A DNA stretch of 64,000 nt, taken from positions 1,150,001 to 1,214,000 of the forward strand of contig NZ_CP115913.1 in the NCBI RefSeq assembly GCF_027938815.1. Direction: 5' to 3'. A program made the translations under genes and the position numbers. The DNA comes from Oceanirhabdus sp. W0125-5 (lineage in GTDB: Bacteria > Bacillota > Clostridia > Clostridiales > Clostridiaceae). This document shows positions 54,283 to 62,485 of this stretch, in pieces (the stretch's first letter is position 1; each line of letters opens with the position of its first letter). The notes below the pieces were generated by a model that did not search any database, was not told where the DNA came from, and worked only from the letters and a program-made list of their open reading frames with translations.

Positions 54283-55047
54283 ATGATATTTGATTCACAT
54301 GCACACTATGATGATGAAAGATTTGATCAAGACAGAGAGTGTGTTATAAAGGAAATAAAAGAAAGCGGTGTAGTAGGAGTTTTAAACTGTGGATCTTCAG
54401 TTGAGGGTATGAGAAAATCGGTAGAACTTGCAAGAAAATATGATTTTTTCTATGCTGCAGTTGGGATACACCCAGGAAATGCTGATGAGTATAATAGTGA
54501 TATTTTAAAAGAAATAGAAGAGTATACTCAAGAAGACAAGGTGAAAGCTATAGGAGAAATAGGTCTAGATTATTATTGGGAAGAAAATCCACCGAAGGAT
54601 GTTCAGAAAAAAGTTTTCAGAGAACAGATGGAGTTAGCAGATAAATTAAATCTGCCTGTTGTTATTCATGATAGAGAAGCTCATAAAGATACATTAGAAA
54701 TAATGAAAGAGTTTCCTAATGTAACTGGTGTTGTTCATTGTTTTTCTGGAAGTGTTGAATTTGCTAAAGAATGTGTAAAGCTTGGATACTTTATAGGGGT
54801 GACAGGCGTTGTAACATTTAAAAATGCAAAAAAATTAAAAGATGTTGTAAAAGAAATACCTATAGATAAGTTACTAGTTGAAACAGATTGTCCTTACATG
54901 GCACCATCACCATATAGAGGAAAGAGGAATAAATCTGATTATATTAAGTACATTATTCAAGAAATTAGTTCTATTAAAGAGATTTCTTATGGCGATGTAG
55001 AAAGAATTACAAGAGAAAATATTAAAAATATGATTAAAATACCATAA
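54283..55047 (+). CDS. tatD: TatD-family metal-dependent deoxyribonuclease
   Basis: This 254-residue amidohydrolase-fold nuclease has its metal ligands visible in MIFDSHAHYDD, GEIGLDYYW, VVIHDREAH, HCFSGS and VETDCPYMAP. TatD enzymes act in DNA repair or degradation. It heads the tatD-yabE-rnmV-ksgA order conserved in Firmicutes. AGGAGG precedes the ATG. Confidence 0.95.
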   Translation: MIFDSHAHYDDERFDQDRECVIKEIKESGVVGVLNCGSSVEGMRKSVELARKYDFFYAAVGIHPGNADEYNSDILKEIEEYTQEDKVKAIGEIGLDYYWEENPPKDVQKKVFREQMELADKLNLPVVIHDREAHKDTLEIMKEFPNVTGVVHCFSGSVEFAKECVKLGYFIGVTGVVTFKNAKKLKDVVKEIPIDKLLVETDCPYMAPSPYRGKRNKSDYIKYIIQEISSIKEISYGDVERITRENIKNMIKIP

Positions 55048-55140
55048 TTTGGAAATGATTATAATAAATAAAGAGTATTTATTGATATAAAAAGAGATTG
55101 TGGTGCATATATTTTAATATTGTTAGACACGCAATCCTTC

Positions 55141-55208
55141 AAAGAGAGAAGCTGCCTATGCATACGATGCAGATTTGAGGTGGTGAAATTTTATGCTCTT
55201 TAAGGAGG
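55141..55208 (+). promoter_or_regulatory. Structured leader of the yabE gene
   Basis: AAAGAG (55141-55146) can pair with CTCTTT (55196-55201) around an inner stem CTGC...GCAG that contains TATGCATA. The Shine-Dalgarno AAGGAGG follows at once. I recognise no riboswitch class; folding is by eye. Confidence 0.35.
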
Positions 55209-55214
55209 TAAAGC

Positions 55215-56273
55215 ATGGGATTAAACGTATATAAGAAAAAGGAGGAAATCTCCTTTAATTTCCCGAAGATGTTGTTTATTGGTTTATTGGTTTTTAGCTT
55301 GATGTTCACAATAGTATTGAGTTTTAAAAAAGAAATAACTATTGTCATAGGCAATGAAGAGAAAAAAATAGTGACTTTTATGAGTAAAACAAATTCAATC
55401 CTCAAAAGTAAGGGAATACAATTAAATGACAAAGATAAAATTTCTGTTGGATTAAACAGTAAACTTAAAAATGGAGATTTGATAACCATTACTAAAGCCG
55501 TAGATATAAGTTTAAAAGCGGATGGAGAAGATAAGGTGATTTTTACTGCTGAGGGAACAGTTAGAGAGTTTTTTGCTTCTGAGGGGATTGAAATAGGTGA
55601 ACTTGATAAAGTTACACCATCTTTAGATACAAAAATTTATGAAAAAATGTCTATACAGGTTACAAGAGTTGTTAAAGTAAAACAAGCTCAAAATTTACCA
55701 GTAGAATTTATTACTATTGAAAAACCTAATAACAAGATGGTTAAAGGTGAACAGAAGCTTGTTAGTCATGGAAGAGTTGGTGAAAAACAAGTTGTAAAAG
55801 AACTTACATTAGAAGATGGCGAGATTGTTGATGAAGTTGTTTTAAAGGAAACAATCACAAAAGAATCTGTTAGTGAAGTGGTTGAGGTTGGAACCTTAAC
55901 CAAGATGGAAGTTCCAAACGGCGAAACAGTTTATTATTCATCAATTATACAAGTTAGAGCTACTGCATATACTGCAGATTTGAATCCGCAAGGGATTCCA
56001 GATGATCCATACCTTGGGGTAACAGCAGTCGGGACAAGATGTAAGAGAAATCCAAATGGCATTAGTACAATAGCTGTAGATCCAAGAGTAATTCCTTTAG
56101 GTACAAAGGTTTATGTAGAAGGATATGGTCTAGCAATTGCAGAAGATGTTGGAGGAGCTATTAAGGGCAATAAAATCGATGTTTATGTCCATAAATACTC
56201 TGATACTCTCAAGTGGGGAGTTAGACATGTAAAGGTTTATATTTTAGAAGAGATAGAAAGAGAACAGAACTAA
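55215..56273 (+). CDS. yabE: YabE-like cell wall protein (DUF348, G5, 3D domains)
   Basis: This 352-residue exported protein has an N-terminal span (residues about 20-38), two DUF348 repeats (ITIVIGNEEKKIVTFMSK; LKADGEDKVIFTAEGTV), a G5 domain and a C-terminal 3D catalytic domain (VRATAYTADLNPQG, STIAVDPRVIPLGTKVYVEG, GNKIDVYV with the three Asp). It probably cleaves peptidoglycan like a resuscitation-promoting lytic transglycosylase. AAGGAGG precedes the ATG. Confidence 0.92.
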   Translation: MGLNVYKKKEEISFNFPKMLFIGLLVFSLMFTIVLSFKKEITIVIGNEEKKIVTFMSKTNSILKSKGIQLNDKDKISVGLNSKLKNGDLITITKAVDISLKADGEDKVIFTAEGTVREFFASEGIEIGELDKVTPSLDTKIYEKMSIQVTRVVKVKQAQNLPVEFITIEKPNNKMVKGEQKLVSHGRVGEKQVVKELTLEDGEIVDEVVLKETITKESVSEVVEVGTLTKMEVPNGETVYYSSIIQVRATAYTADLNPQGIPDDPYLGVTAVGTRCKRNPNGISTIAVDPRVIPLGTKVYVEGYGLAIAEDVGGAIKGNKIDVYVHKYSDTLKWGVRHVKVYILEEIEREQN

Positions 56274-56304
56274 AAAAACTAGAGCTTCGCTCTAGTTTTT
56301 TTTC
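56274..56304 (+). terminator. Terminator after yabE
   Basis: AAAAACTAGAGC-TTC-GCTCTAGTTTTT is followed by further T. Confidence 0.85.
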
Positions 56305-56366
56305 GTGTTTGTGGTATTATATAAAGATATGGAGAAAATAAGTGTGTCGGAGGGTAATTTAAATAG

Positions 56367-56927
56367 ATGATTAAAGAAGTAATAGTAGTTGAAGGACGTG
56401 ATGATATTACAGCGGTAAAAAGAGCTGTAGATGCAGAAATGATAGCTGTAGGTGGATTTGGTATAAATGCTAAAGTTATAAATAAAATTAGAGAAGCTCA
56501 GAAGAGATGTGGAGTTATTGTACTTACAGATCCTGATTTTGCGGGAGATAAGATTAGAAAAATAATTTCAAAAAGAGTTCCAGGTATAAAACATGCTTAT
56601 ATTTCTAGAGAAGACGGTACGAAAGATGATGATATAGGAGTAGAGAATGCAGAACCCGAAGTTATAATTGAAGCATTGAAAAAAGCTAAGTGTGAAATAA
56701 GCGATAAAAGAGAATACTTTAATATAGATGATATGATGTTTTTTAAATTAACAGCTGATCAAAGGGCTAAAGACAGAAGAGAACGATTAGGAAAAATACT
56801 TGGAATAGGATATTCCAATACTAACGGATTTCTTACTAAGTTAAATAACTATGGTATAGAGAGAGAAGAATTTATTGAAGCAATAAATAAGATGAACAAG
56901 GAGATGGAAAATGGAAATACTATCTAG
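56367..56927 (+). CDS. rnmV: Ribonuclease M5 (5S rRNA maturation)
   Basis: This 186-residue Toprim nuclease makes the mature ends of 5S rRNA. The Toprim glutamate is in IVVEGRDD and the DxD in [12 protein letters not shown]. The start ATG 56367 is 12 bases from GGAGGG, somewhat long, but a stop codon directly precedes it. Its end overlaps ksgA by 17 bases, the usual coupling. Confidence 0.94.
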   Translation: MIKEVIVVEGRDDITAVKRAVDAEMIAVGGFGINAKVINKIREAQKRCGVIVLTDPDFAGDKIRKIISKRVPGIKHAYISREDGTKDDDIGVENAEPEVIIEALKKAKCEISDKREYFNIDDMMFFKLTADQRAKDRRERLGKILGIGYSNTNGFLTKLNNYGIEREEFIEAINKMNKEMENGNTI

Positions 56928-57753
56928 TGTAGATTTAGTAAAAAAATATGGATTTAAATTTACAAAGAGCTTAGGACAAAACTTTTTAACAGATGATAAT
57001 GTACTAGATGCTATTGTAGAGTCTGCAGAAGTGACTAAAGAGGACTTTGTTATTGAGATTGGTCCTGGAGTAGGGGTTTTAACTTGTAGATTGATAAATA
57101 AAGCTAAACGTGTTTGTGCAGTGGAATTAGATGATAAATTAATACCTATTTTAGAGCAAGAGCTTGGAAAGTGTGATAATTTTGAATTAATTCATGGTGA
57201 TGCTTTAAAAGTGAATTTTAAAGAAATAATTGGTGATGAGAAAAGTGTTAAAGTTGTTGCCAACCTTCCTTACTATGTTACTACACCAATAATATCAAGG
57301 TTTTTAACTGAAGGAATAAATTTTAAATCTCTTACAATAATGATTCAAAAAGAAGTTGCTGAGAGAATTAATGGAGTACCAAAAACAAAGGAGTACGGAG
57401 CACTTTCAGTATTTGCACAATATTACTGTAATACAAGTATTGTAAAAAGAGTTCCAGCAGGATGTTTCATACCACAACCAAAAGTTGATTCTATAGTAAT
57501 AAAACTTGATAAATTAGAAAAACCTAAGGTTGAAGTAGATGATGAAAAATTCTTCTTTAAAGTTGTAAAGCAAGCTTTCCAAATGAGAAGAAAAACTCTT
57601 TGGAATTGTATGAAGGTATTAGGGCTGGAAAAGGAAAAGCTTGAAGAAGCATTTGAAGATGCTAACATAGATATGAAAAGAAGAGGGGAAACTCTTTCAA
57701 TCGAAGAATTTGCAACATTGGCTAATTCTATTTATAGAAAAAGCAAACTTTAA
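56911..57753 (+). CDS. ksgA: 16S rRNA adenine dimethyltransferase
   Basis: This 280-residue enzyme dimethylates two adenosines near the 3' end of 16S rRNA. It has [13 protein letters not shown], the SAM-binding [11 protein letters not shown] and the catalytic [19 protein letters not shown] precedes the ATG. A repeat element with a terminator follows. Confidence 0.96.
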   Translation: MEILSSVDLVKKYGFKFTKSLGQNFLTDDNVLDAIVESAEVTKEDFVIEIGPGVGVLTCRLINKAKRVCAVELDDKLIPILEQELGKCDNFELIHGDALKVNFKEIIGDEKSVKVVANLPYYVTTPIISRFLTEGINFKSLTIMIQKEVAERINGVPKTKEYGALSVFAQYYCNTSIVKRVPAGCFIPQPKVDSIVIKLDKLEKPKVEVDDEKFFFKVVKQAFQMRRKTLWNCMKVLGLEKEKLEEAFEDANIDMKRRGETLSIEEFATLANSIYRKSKL

Positions 57754-57764
57754 AAAAGCTTAAT

Positions 57765-57990
57765 TGAGAATTGAGAATGATTGACATTTCTCTCCGAGAA
57801 ATTTTAATTGTATTGTTTAAGGAACAATAATGGTTTACTCGTTTCATTGAAATGAAACATTGTGTAAATAATACAATATTTTATCCTAGGATAAAATGAG
57901 TAAAAACCTCTTGTACTAAAGAACAATAAGATGTAGTTTCTGCGTTAGCAGAAACATCCATCATTCTCAATTCTCAATTCTCCATTCTCA
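57765..57990 (+). repeat. Heptad-arm element, nearly complete copy
   Basis: The left arm has only two units (TGAGAAT twice); the right arm has four (three TGAGAAT and one GGAGAAT on the other strand). All internal hairpins are present: TTTCTCTCCGAGAAA, GTTTCATTGAAATGAAAC, ATTTTATCCTAGGATAAAAT and GTTTCTGC/GCAGAAAC. Confidence 0.87.
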
Positions 57991-58000
57991 ATTTGTTTTC

Positions 58001-58027
58001 AAAAGCACGGTTATCCGTGCTTTTTTT
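58001..58027 (+). terminator. Terminator attached to the repeat, after ksgA
   Basis: AAAGCACGG-TTAT-CCGTGCTTT is followed by TTTT. Confidence 0.85.
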
Positions 58028-58122
58028 AATTGAAGTTGTTTTTTTTTATTTTCTTTGTGATTTTCAAGAATCCTAATACATATAGTATAAAGAATAAGTT
58101 TAAATGTTTGGAGGTTCTTAAA

Positions 58123-59235
58123 TTGGCACCTAAAAAAAATTACAGTCGATATTTTATAATTTTGCAAGAAGATGAAAAAGGCTTCGCTCTTGATACGGAA
58201 AAAAGTCCTTCAGGTTATGTTAAATTAGAAAAGAAAAATAATAAATGCAAAATTTCTTACTATGCACAGAACTTGAGTGTGGAAAAACAACCGTATCATC
58301 TAATCTTAGTTTGTAATAAGAAAGATGTGAAAAGCTTATTACCTCTTACTAAAGTTATGGTTGATGAACATGGAAGAATTGATTTAGTGAATGAGTATGA
58401 GATGGAAGACATTGCAAACATGCACATAGGAATGGATAAGATAATTGGTGCAGCTATAGCAAAAATAGTTGATGGTAATGTTGTTTCAATTATGGCTGGA
58501 TTTACATCATCAGAGATACCTAAAGAGTGGAAAAATTATTCCATAATGAAAGATAAGAGAGAAGATGAAGAAGCACAAGAAGAAAATATTTACGAACAAT
58601 ACGAAAAAAATATTGAAAATGATAATAGTGCACATAATGACAGTATGAATGATCACAAGCAAATTACTGATTCAGAAGAATCACGTGATAAATGTAAACA
58701 TGACAAAAAGGAAGATAAATATGAATATCATAAGAAAGATTATAAAGAAGAAGATTACATGTGTGAATCTATAAGTGAATTGTCTAAGCCTTTAAATAAA
58801 GAAGATTTTCCACTTGGTATGATTGGAGATTTCTTTAAATCACTAGTAGAGTGCTTTGATAAAGAAGAGGATATTACAAAGGAATTAAAATATTGTAATT
58901 GGTATTCTGTAAAGATATCATCAATAGATGATATGTATGACATGTCAGATTATGACAGATATGCAGTTATATATCATCCTATGATGATGTACTACGCTTA
59001 TATTCAAAAATATAATCATTTTTGTGTAGGGTACAAATGTAACGAAAAAGGTAAATTGCAATATATAATTTATGGTGTGCCTGGAGATAAGGCAAAAGAA
59101 GAGCAACCGTTTGGTGGGAAAACAGGATTTGTAACATGGATTTCTACAGAAAATAAACCTAATAATGGGTATTGGTTAATGTTCTACGATGTAAGAAATT
59201 CTACAGTAGTTGTGCCAGTAAAGAAAAATAAATAA
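58123..59235 (+). CDS. Conserved hypothetical protein with acidic linker
   Basis: This is a cytoplasmic-looking protein of about 370 residues in two folded parts. The N-terminal region (KNYSRYFIILQEDEKGFA) looks like a beta-rich domain, then a charged disordered linker (residues about 145-220) rich in E, K, D and H, then a C-terminal domain (YAVIYHPMMMYYAYIQ, GKTGFVTWISTE). I recognise no named family. The frame extends 31 codons upstream, but GGAGG places the start at TTG 58123. Confidence 0.75.
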   Translation: MAPKKNYSRYFIILQEDEKGFALDTEKSPSGYVKLEKKNNKCKISYYAQNLSVEKQPYHLILVCNKKDVKSLLPLTKVMVDEHGRIDLVNEYEMEDIANMHIGMDKIIGAAIAKIVDGNVVSIMAGFTSSEIPKEWKNYSIMKDKREDEEAQEENIYEQYEKNIENDNSAHNDSMNDHKQITDSEESRDKCKHDKKEDKYEYHKKDYKEEDYMCESISELSKPLNKEDFPLGMIGDFFKSLVECFDKEEDITKELKYCNWYSVKISSIDDMYDMSDYDRYAVIYHPMMMYYAYIQKYNHFCVGYKCNEKGKLQYIIYGVPGDKAKEEQPFGGKTGFVTWISTENKPNNGYWLMFYDVRNSTVVVPVKKNK

Positions 59236-59237
59236 TT

Positions 59238-59265
59238 AAAACTGCTCACAAATGAGCAGTTTTAT
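59238..59265 (+). terminator. Terminator after the 58123-59235 gene
   Basis: AAAACTGCTCA-CAAA-TGAGCAGTTTT with a T-rich tail lies just after the stop codon. Confidence 0.8.
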
Positions 59266-59288
59266 ATTTACGAAGAGGAGGATCAAAA

Positions 59289-59867
59289 TTGAGAGTAATA
59301 TTTATTTATAGTAAAAAGATTACAATCTTTTTGACAATTATTCTTTTTATGATTGTAATGTTTGGATTAGAAAGTACATTTCATGACAAATTAAAATTAG
59401 CATCTTTAAATGAAAATAACATCTATAAACTTAAAGAATATAATGATGAAAATATGAGAATAGTATATAAACTTCCTGAGAATTGGGGGAATTCTGAAAA
59501 GGAATTGAATGTTGAGAAAGTAATCTATCACAGTGAATTTTATGATAGAGAGAGTTGTATAGGAGGATATATTCAATTACAAAAGAAAAACAGGGAGTTG
59601 CAGGATGTGGTCAGTACATTCGGTGAAGACAAAAGTAAAATACAAGAATATAATTATAGACCTATAAAGGTTAATGGATATAAAGGTTATCTAGTTAAAT
59701 ACAAATTGCAATCTTTTATTGATAAAAAGCAAATGAAGTATTGTCAATATTACATAGAAAATGATGAGGAAAGAGCCGTAGTAACATTTTATGTTGCAGA
59801 TGAAAAATATCAACAAAACTATGAAAAAATATTTGATGTAATAACAGATACAGTGAAATTGAAATGA
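59289..59867 (+). CDS. Membrane-anchored extracytoplasmic protein
   Basis: This 192-residue protein has an N-terminal anchor (ITIFLTIILFMIVMFGLES) and a small outside domain starting MRIVYKLPENWG, similar in style to the PsbP-like protein at 20407-20886. The function is unknown. The start is TTG 59289 behind GAGGAGG. Confidence 0.65.
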   Translation: MRVIFIYSKKITIFLTIILFMIVMFGLESTFHDKLKLASLNENNIYKLKEYNDENMRIVYKLPENWGNSEKELNVEKVIYHSEFYDRESCIGGYIQLQKKNRELQDVVSTFGEDKSKIQEYNYRPIKVNGYKGYLVKYKLQSFIDKKQMKYCQYYIENDEERAVVTFYVADEKYQQNYEKIFDVITDTVKLK

Positions 59868-59940
59868 AATATGTAAAATTGTGCTAGAAATATTAAAAAT
59901 TAATTTTATGTTAATTGATTTAATTTTATAAGTGATTTAT

Positions 59941-60067
59941 AATTCTAAGGTATAGAGTTTTTATTAATAAAATTTATCTATACTTGTCTTGAAAATCGAT
60001 GATTTTACGGATTTTGGACTTGTATAAATAAAGTTTAGGTAAAAGCCTATAAGAGATTCTTAGAATT
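59941..60067. repeat. Long imperfect hairpin, second family, copy 2
   Basis: AATTCTAAG (59941-59949) pairs with CTTAGAATT (60059-60067). Inside, AAAATTTATCTATACTTGTC pairs with TTGTATAAATAAAGTTT. It shares the 16-mer TGTATAAATAAAGTTT with 29849-29947. Eight T follow, so it may also terminate transcription of the 59289 gene. Confidence 0.6.
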
Positions 60068-60122
60068 TTTTTTATTTTTGGAGTTTTTAAGAGTTCTAAT
60101 ATTCTTCAGGGGGTAAAATATT

Positions 60123-60941
60123 TTGTTTAAGAGAATTAAATTTATTTTAATGTTAATTGTAATCAGTGCTTTATTTACAGGGTGTGGTGTTGTAGACAAT
60201 GTATTTATAAAAATTGGATTAAAAAACGATAGATTTGAATATATTAACGAAGGAAATGTAACGAAGGTTGTAATACAAAGTGTTAGAGATAAAAATTTCA
60301 AATTTATAATAAAAGACAAAACTGTTCTTAATGAACTATATGATATATTATCTAAAGCCAAAATTTCAGAAGAAAGTTCTACTTTAAATCCAGATTATAT
60401 ATTTGAACTTCATCTTAGCGGAAACAAAGTTGAAAAATATTATTATATAGCTGGATTAGATAAAGAAAATAAGGGAAATTTTTATAATGAAGATGAAAAG
60501 TATATTGTTTCTAAAAGACTAGATAATGATCTTTTAGATAACTTTTTTAATATAAGGACACCTATTAAGTTTAAGAGTATATATTATGATAGTATTATTG
60601 AGGTTTTAGATATTTATAATGAATCTATAGAAAGTGAAAAGATTAATGTTTATATAAATAAGGATAAAGAATCTGCCAAATTCATATTATCTATTGAAGA
60701 AGAAGAATTCAGGGGAAGATTAGAAAATAAGTATGATAATGTCGTGTTAAATCAAGAAATGGGAAAATCAGCAGTTGATATGGTTATATCAACAGTAGGT
60801 TATAAATCAAGTATTATTAAAATGAAAATTGAGTTTATGCAAAAAGGAAATGTTTTGCAAGAGTTTTATGTTTTAGGGAATTACGAAAATAAAAAGTGGG
60901 TTATTAATGTGTATAAAGATGAAAAACCAAGTGATTTTTAA
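60123..60941 (+). CDS. Lipoprotein of unknown function
   Basis: This is a 272-residue lipid-anchored outside protein. The signal peptide ends in lipobox LFTGC. The mature part seems to be two beta-rich domains (NVTKVVIQSVRDKNFKF, EKINVYINKDKESAKF). No enzymatic motif is seen. The start is TTG 60123, about nine bases after GGGGG. The Mrp gene starts 12 bases after the stop codon, so the two may be co-transcribed. Confidence 0.75.
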   Translation: MFKRIKFILMLIVISALFTGCGVVDNVFIKIGLKNDRFEYINEGNVTKVVIQSVRDKNFKFIIKDKTVLNELYDILSKAKISEESSTLNPDYIFELHLSGNKVEKYYYIAGLDKENKGNFYNEDEKYIVSKRLDNDLLDNFFNIRTPIKFKSIYYDSIIEVLDIYNESIESEKINVYINKDKESAKFILSIEEEEFRGRLENKYDNVVLNQEMGKSAVDMVISTVGYKSSIIKMKIEFMQKGNVLQEFYVLGNYENKKWVINVYKDEKPSDF

Positions 60942-60953
60942 GGAGGAAATATT

Positions 60954-61778
60954 ATGAGTAAATGTGAAAGTTGTAGTCAAAAATCTTCATGTTCTAGTAA
61001 AGAAAAGTGTAATTACATGGAACACAAAGGAAATATAAAGAACATAATTGGTGTTATAAGTGGAAAAGGGGGAGTGGGTAAATCTACATGTACAACTCTC
61101 TTAGCTACGCTTTTAAGGAAAAGTGGATATAAGGTGGGGGTTTTAGATGCGGATATAACGGGGCCTTCTATACCTAGATTATTTGGTATAAATGAGAAAA
61201 GAGCTATTATAAAACAAGTTGGAGAAGATAAAGCTGAATTTGAGCCTGTGGAAACTAAAACAGGTATAAAGGTTATGTCATTAAATTTATTAATTCCTAA
61301 AGAAGATGATCCTGTAATATGGAGAGGTCCTATGATTACAGGTGTTCTAAATCAAATGTATGGAGACACAAATTGGGGAGAACTAGATTATTTGTTAATT
61401 GACATGCCGCCAGGTACAGGGGATATTGCTCTTACAGTTATGCAGAGTATAAATCTAAGTGGTATGGTTGTTGTATCAACTCCTCAAGATATGGTTTCAA
61501 TGATTGTTAAGAAAGTAATAACAATGGCTCAAAAGATGAATATAGATGTTATGGGTGTAATTGAAAATATGTCATATATAAAATGTGGAAGTTGTGGAGA
61601 AAAAACAAGAATCTTTAGTAAAAAGCCTGCTGAGGAGCATGCTAAATACTTAGGTGTTAAACTTCTTGCAGAACTACCAGTTGATTTAGATTTGATCGAA
61701 CGTATGGAAAATGGAGATATTGAAAACTATATTGTTTATAATGTTGAGTATGATAAGATAGTAAACGAAATTATATAA
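60954..61778 (+). CDS. Mrp/NBP35-family P-loop ATPase (Fe-S carrier)
   Basis: This 274-residue cytoplasmic ATPase assembles or carries iron-sulfur clusters. It has the deviant Walker A GVISGKGGVGKST, DADITGPSIPRLFG, IDMPPGTGD and the cluster-binding pair in YIKCGSCGEKT. The N-terminus is cysteine-rich (KCESCSQKSSCSSKEKC), another possible cluster site as in NBP35. AAGGAGG precedes the ATG. Confidence 0.94.
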   Translation: MSKCESCSQKSSCSSKEKCNYMEHKGNIKNIIGVISGKGGVGKSTCTTLLATLLRKSGYKVGVLDADITGPSIPRLFGINEKRAIIKQVGEDKAEFEPVETKTGIKVMSLNLLIPKEDDPVIWRGPMITGVLNQMYGDTNWGELDYLLIDMPPGTGDIALTVMQSINLSGMVVVSTPQDMVSMIVKKVITMAQKMNIDVMGVIENMSYIKCGSCGEKTRIFSKKPAEEHAKYLGVKLLAELPVDLDLIERMENGDIENYIVYNVEYDKIVNEII

Positions 61779-61802
61779 AAACATAGTTTATAAAACCATA
61801 AT

Positions 61803-62042
61803 TGAGAATGGAGAGTTGAGAATTGAGAATGATTGATATTTCTCTCCGAGAAATTTTAATTGTATTGTTTAAGGAACAATAATGGTTTACTCGTTTCATT
61901 TAAATGAAACATTGTATTAATTAATACAATATTTTATCGCAGATAAAATGAGTAAACACTCCTTGTCCTAAAGAATAATAAAATGTAGTTTCTGCGCAAG
62001 CAGAAACATCCATCATTCTCAATTCTACATTCTCAATTCTCC
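61803..62042 (+). repeat. Heptad-arm element, complete reference copy
   Basis: The left arm is TGAGAAT, GGAGAGT, TGAGAAT, TGAGAAT; the right arm (other strand) is GGAGAAT, TGAGAAT, GTAGAAT, TGAGAAT. Hairpins in order are 61838-61854, 61864-61880, then TTTACTC (61886-61892) pairing with GAGTAAA (61950-61956) around three hairpins at 61893-61910, 61911-61930 and 61931-61949, and the last at 61988-62007. Confidence 0.9.
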
Positions 62043-62052
62043 ATTTGTTTTC

Positions 62053-62077
62053 AAAGCACGGTTAACCGTGCTTTTGT
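62053..62077. terminator. Terminator attached to the repeat
   Basis: AAAGCACGG-TTAA-CCGTGCTTT serves the Mrp gene and, on the other strand, the small gene at 62079. Confidence 0.8.
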
Positions 62078-62078
62078 A

Positions 62079-62252
62079 TTACATGAGGTTTGAAGTATCA
62101 TTAGGATACAAGTGTCTTAACGAGTATAAATTGATTTCGTCTCCTAATATTAATGATTTGGGTATGCTATTTATAGGGAATAAGCGTGTTGAACTGTCAT
62201 CCATTAATACAGTAACAAATAAAGTGTCTATATCTATAATTTTTCCTCTCAT
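62079..62252 (-). CDS. 57-residue protein, DUF3006-like
   Basis: A minus-strand frame runs from ATG 62252 to TAA 62079 and encodes a coherent small beta-rich protein (KIIDIDTLFVTVLMDD, then LFPINSIPKSLILGDEINLY). The pattern of two strands, a P-x-S-L motif and GDxI near the end resembles DUF3006-type SH3-like proteins; this is tentative. AAGGAAGG lies about eight bases before the ATG, and the shared terminator touches its stop codon. The overlapping plus-strand frame has no ribosome site. Confidence 0.65.
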   Translation of the reverse strand: MRGKIIDIDTLFVTVLMDDSSTRLFPINSIPKSLILGDEINLYSLRHLYPNDTSNLM

Positions 62253-62274
62253 AAGTAAAACCTTCCTTTAAAAA

Positions 62275-62311
62275 ATATCATTCAAATATATTTAAGGTAT
62301 TTGAATGATAT
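62275..62311. promoter_or_regulatory. Perfect 14 bp inverted repeat upstream of the 57-residue gene
   Basis: ATATCATTCAAATA (62275-62288) and TATTTGAATGATAT (62298-62311) have a 9-base spacer. Read on the minus strand the hairpin is followed by TTTTTAAAGG, so it could be an operator or an attenuator next to the ribosome site. Confidence 0.5.
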
Positions 62312-62485
62312 CTGAATAACTAGCCGAAGTAAAATATTACACTTGTTTTTTTCTTACAGTTGAAAAAAAATCGGAATAATATTAAAATGAATATATATAC
62401 TGCTAAATTTTAACTTTATTTTTAACTTTATTTTTAACTAAAGTTAATAGATTTATTCATAAATATTTTTTAATGAGGTGTTTCT

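Noticed and set aside
55141..55208. yabE leader as a c-di-AMP (ydaO) or c-di-GMP riboswitch
   Set aside because: The region is too short and the conserved blocks of either class are not present; kept only as a structured leader.
62068..62271. 67-codon plus-strand frame after the Mrp gene
   Set aside because: It starts inside a terminator and lacks a ribosome site; the opposite strand holds the better-supported 57-residue gene.
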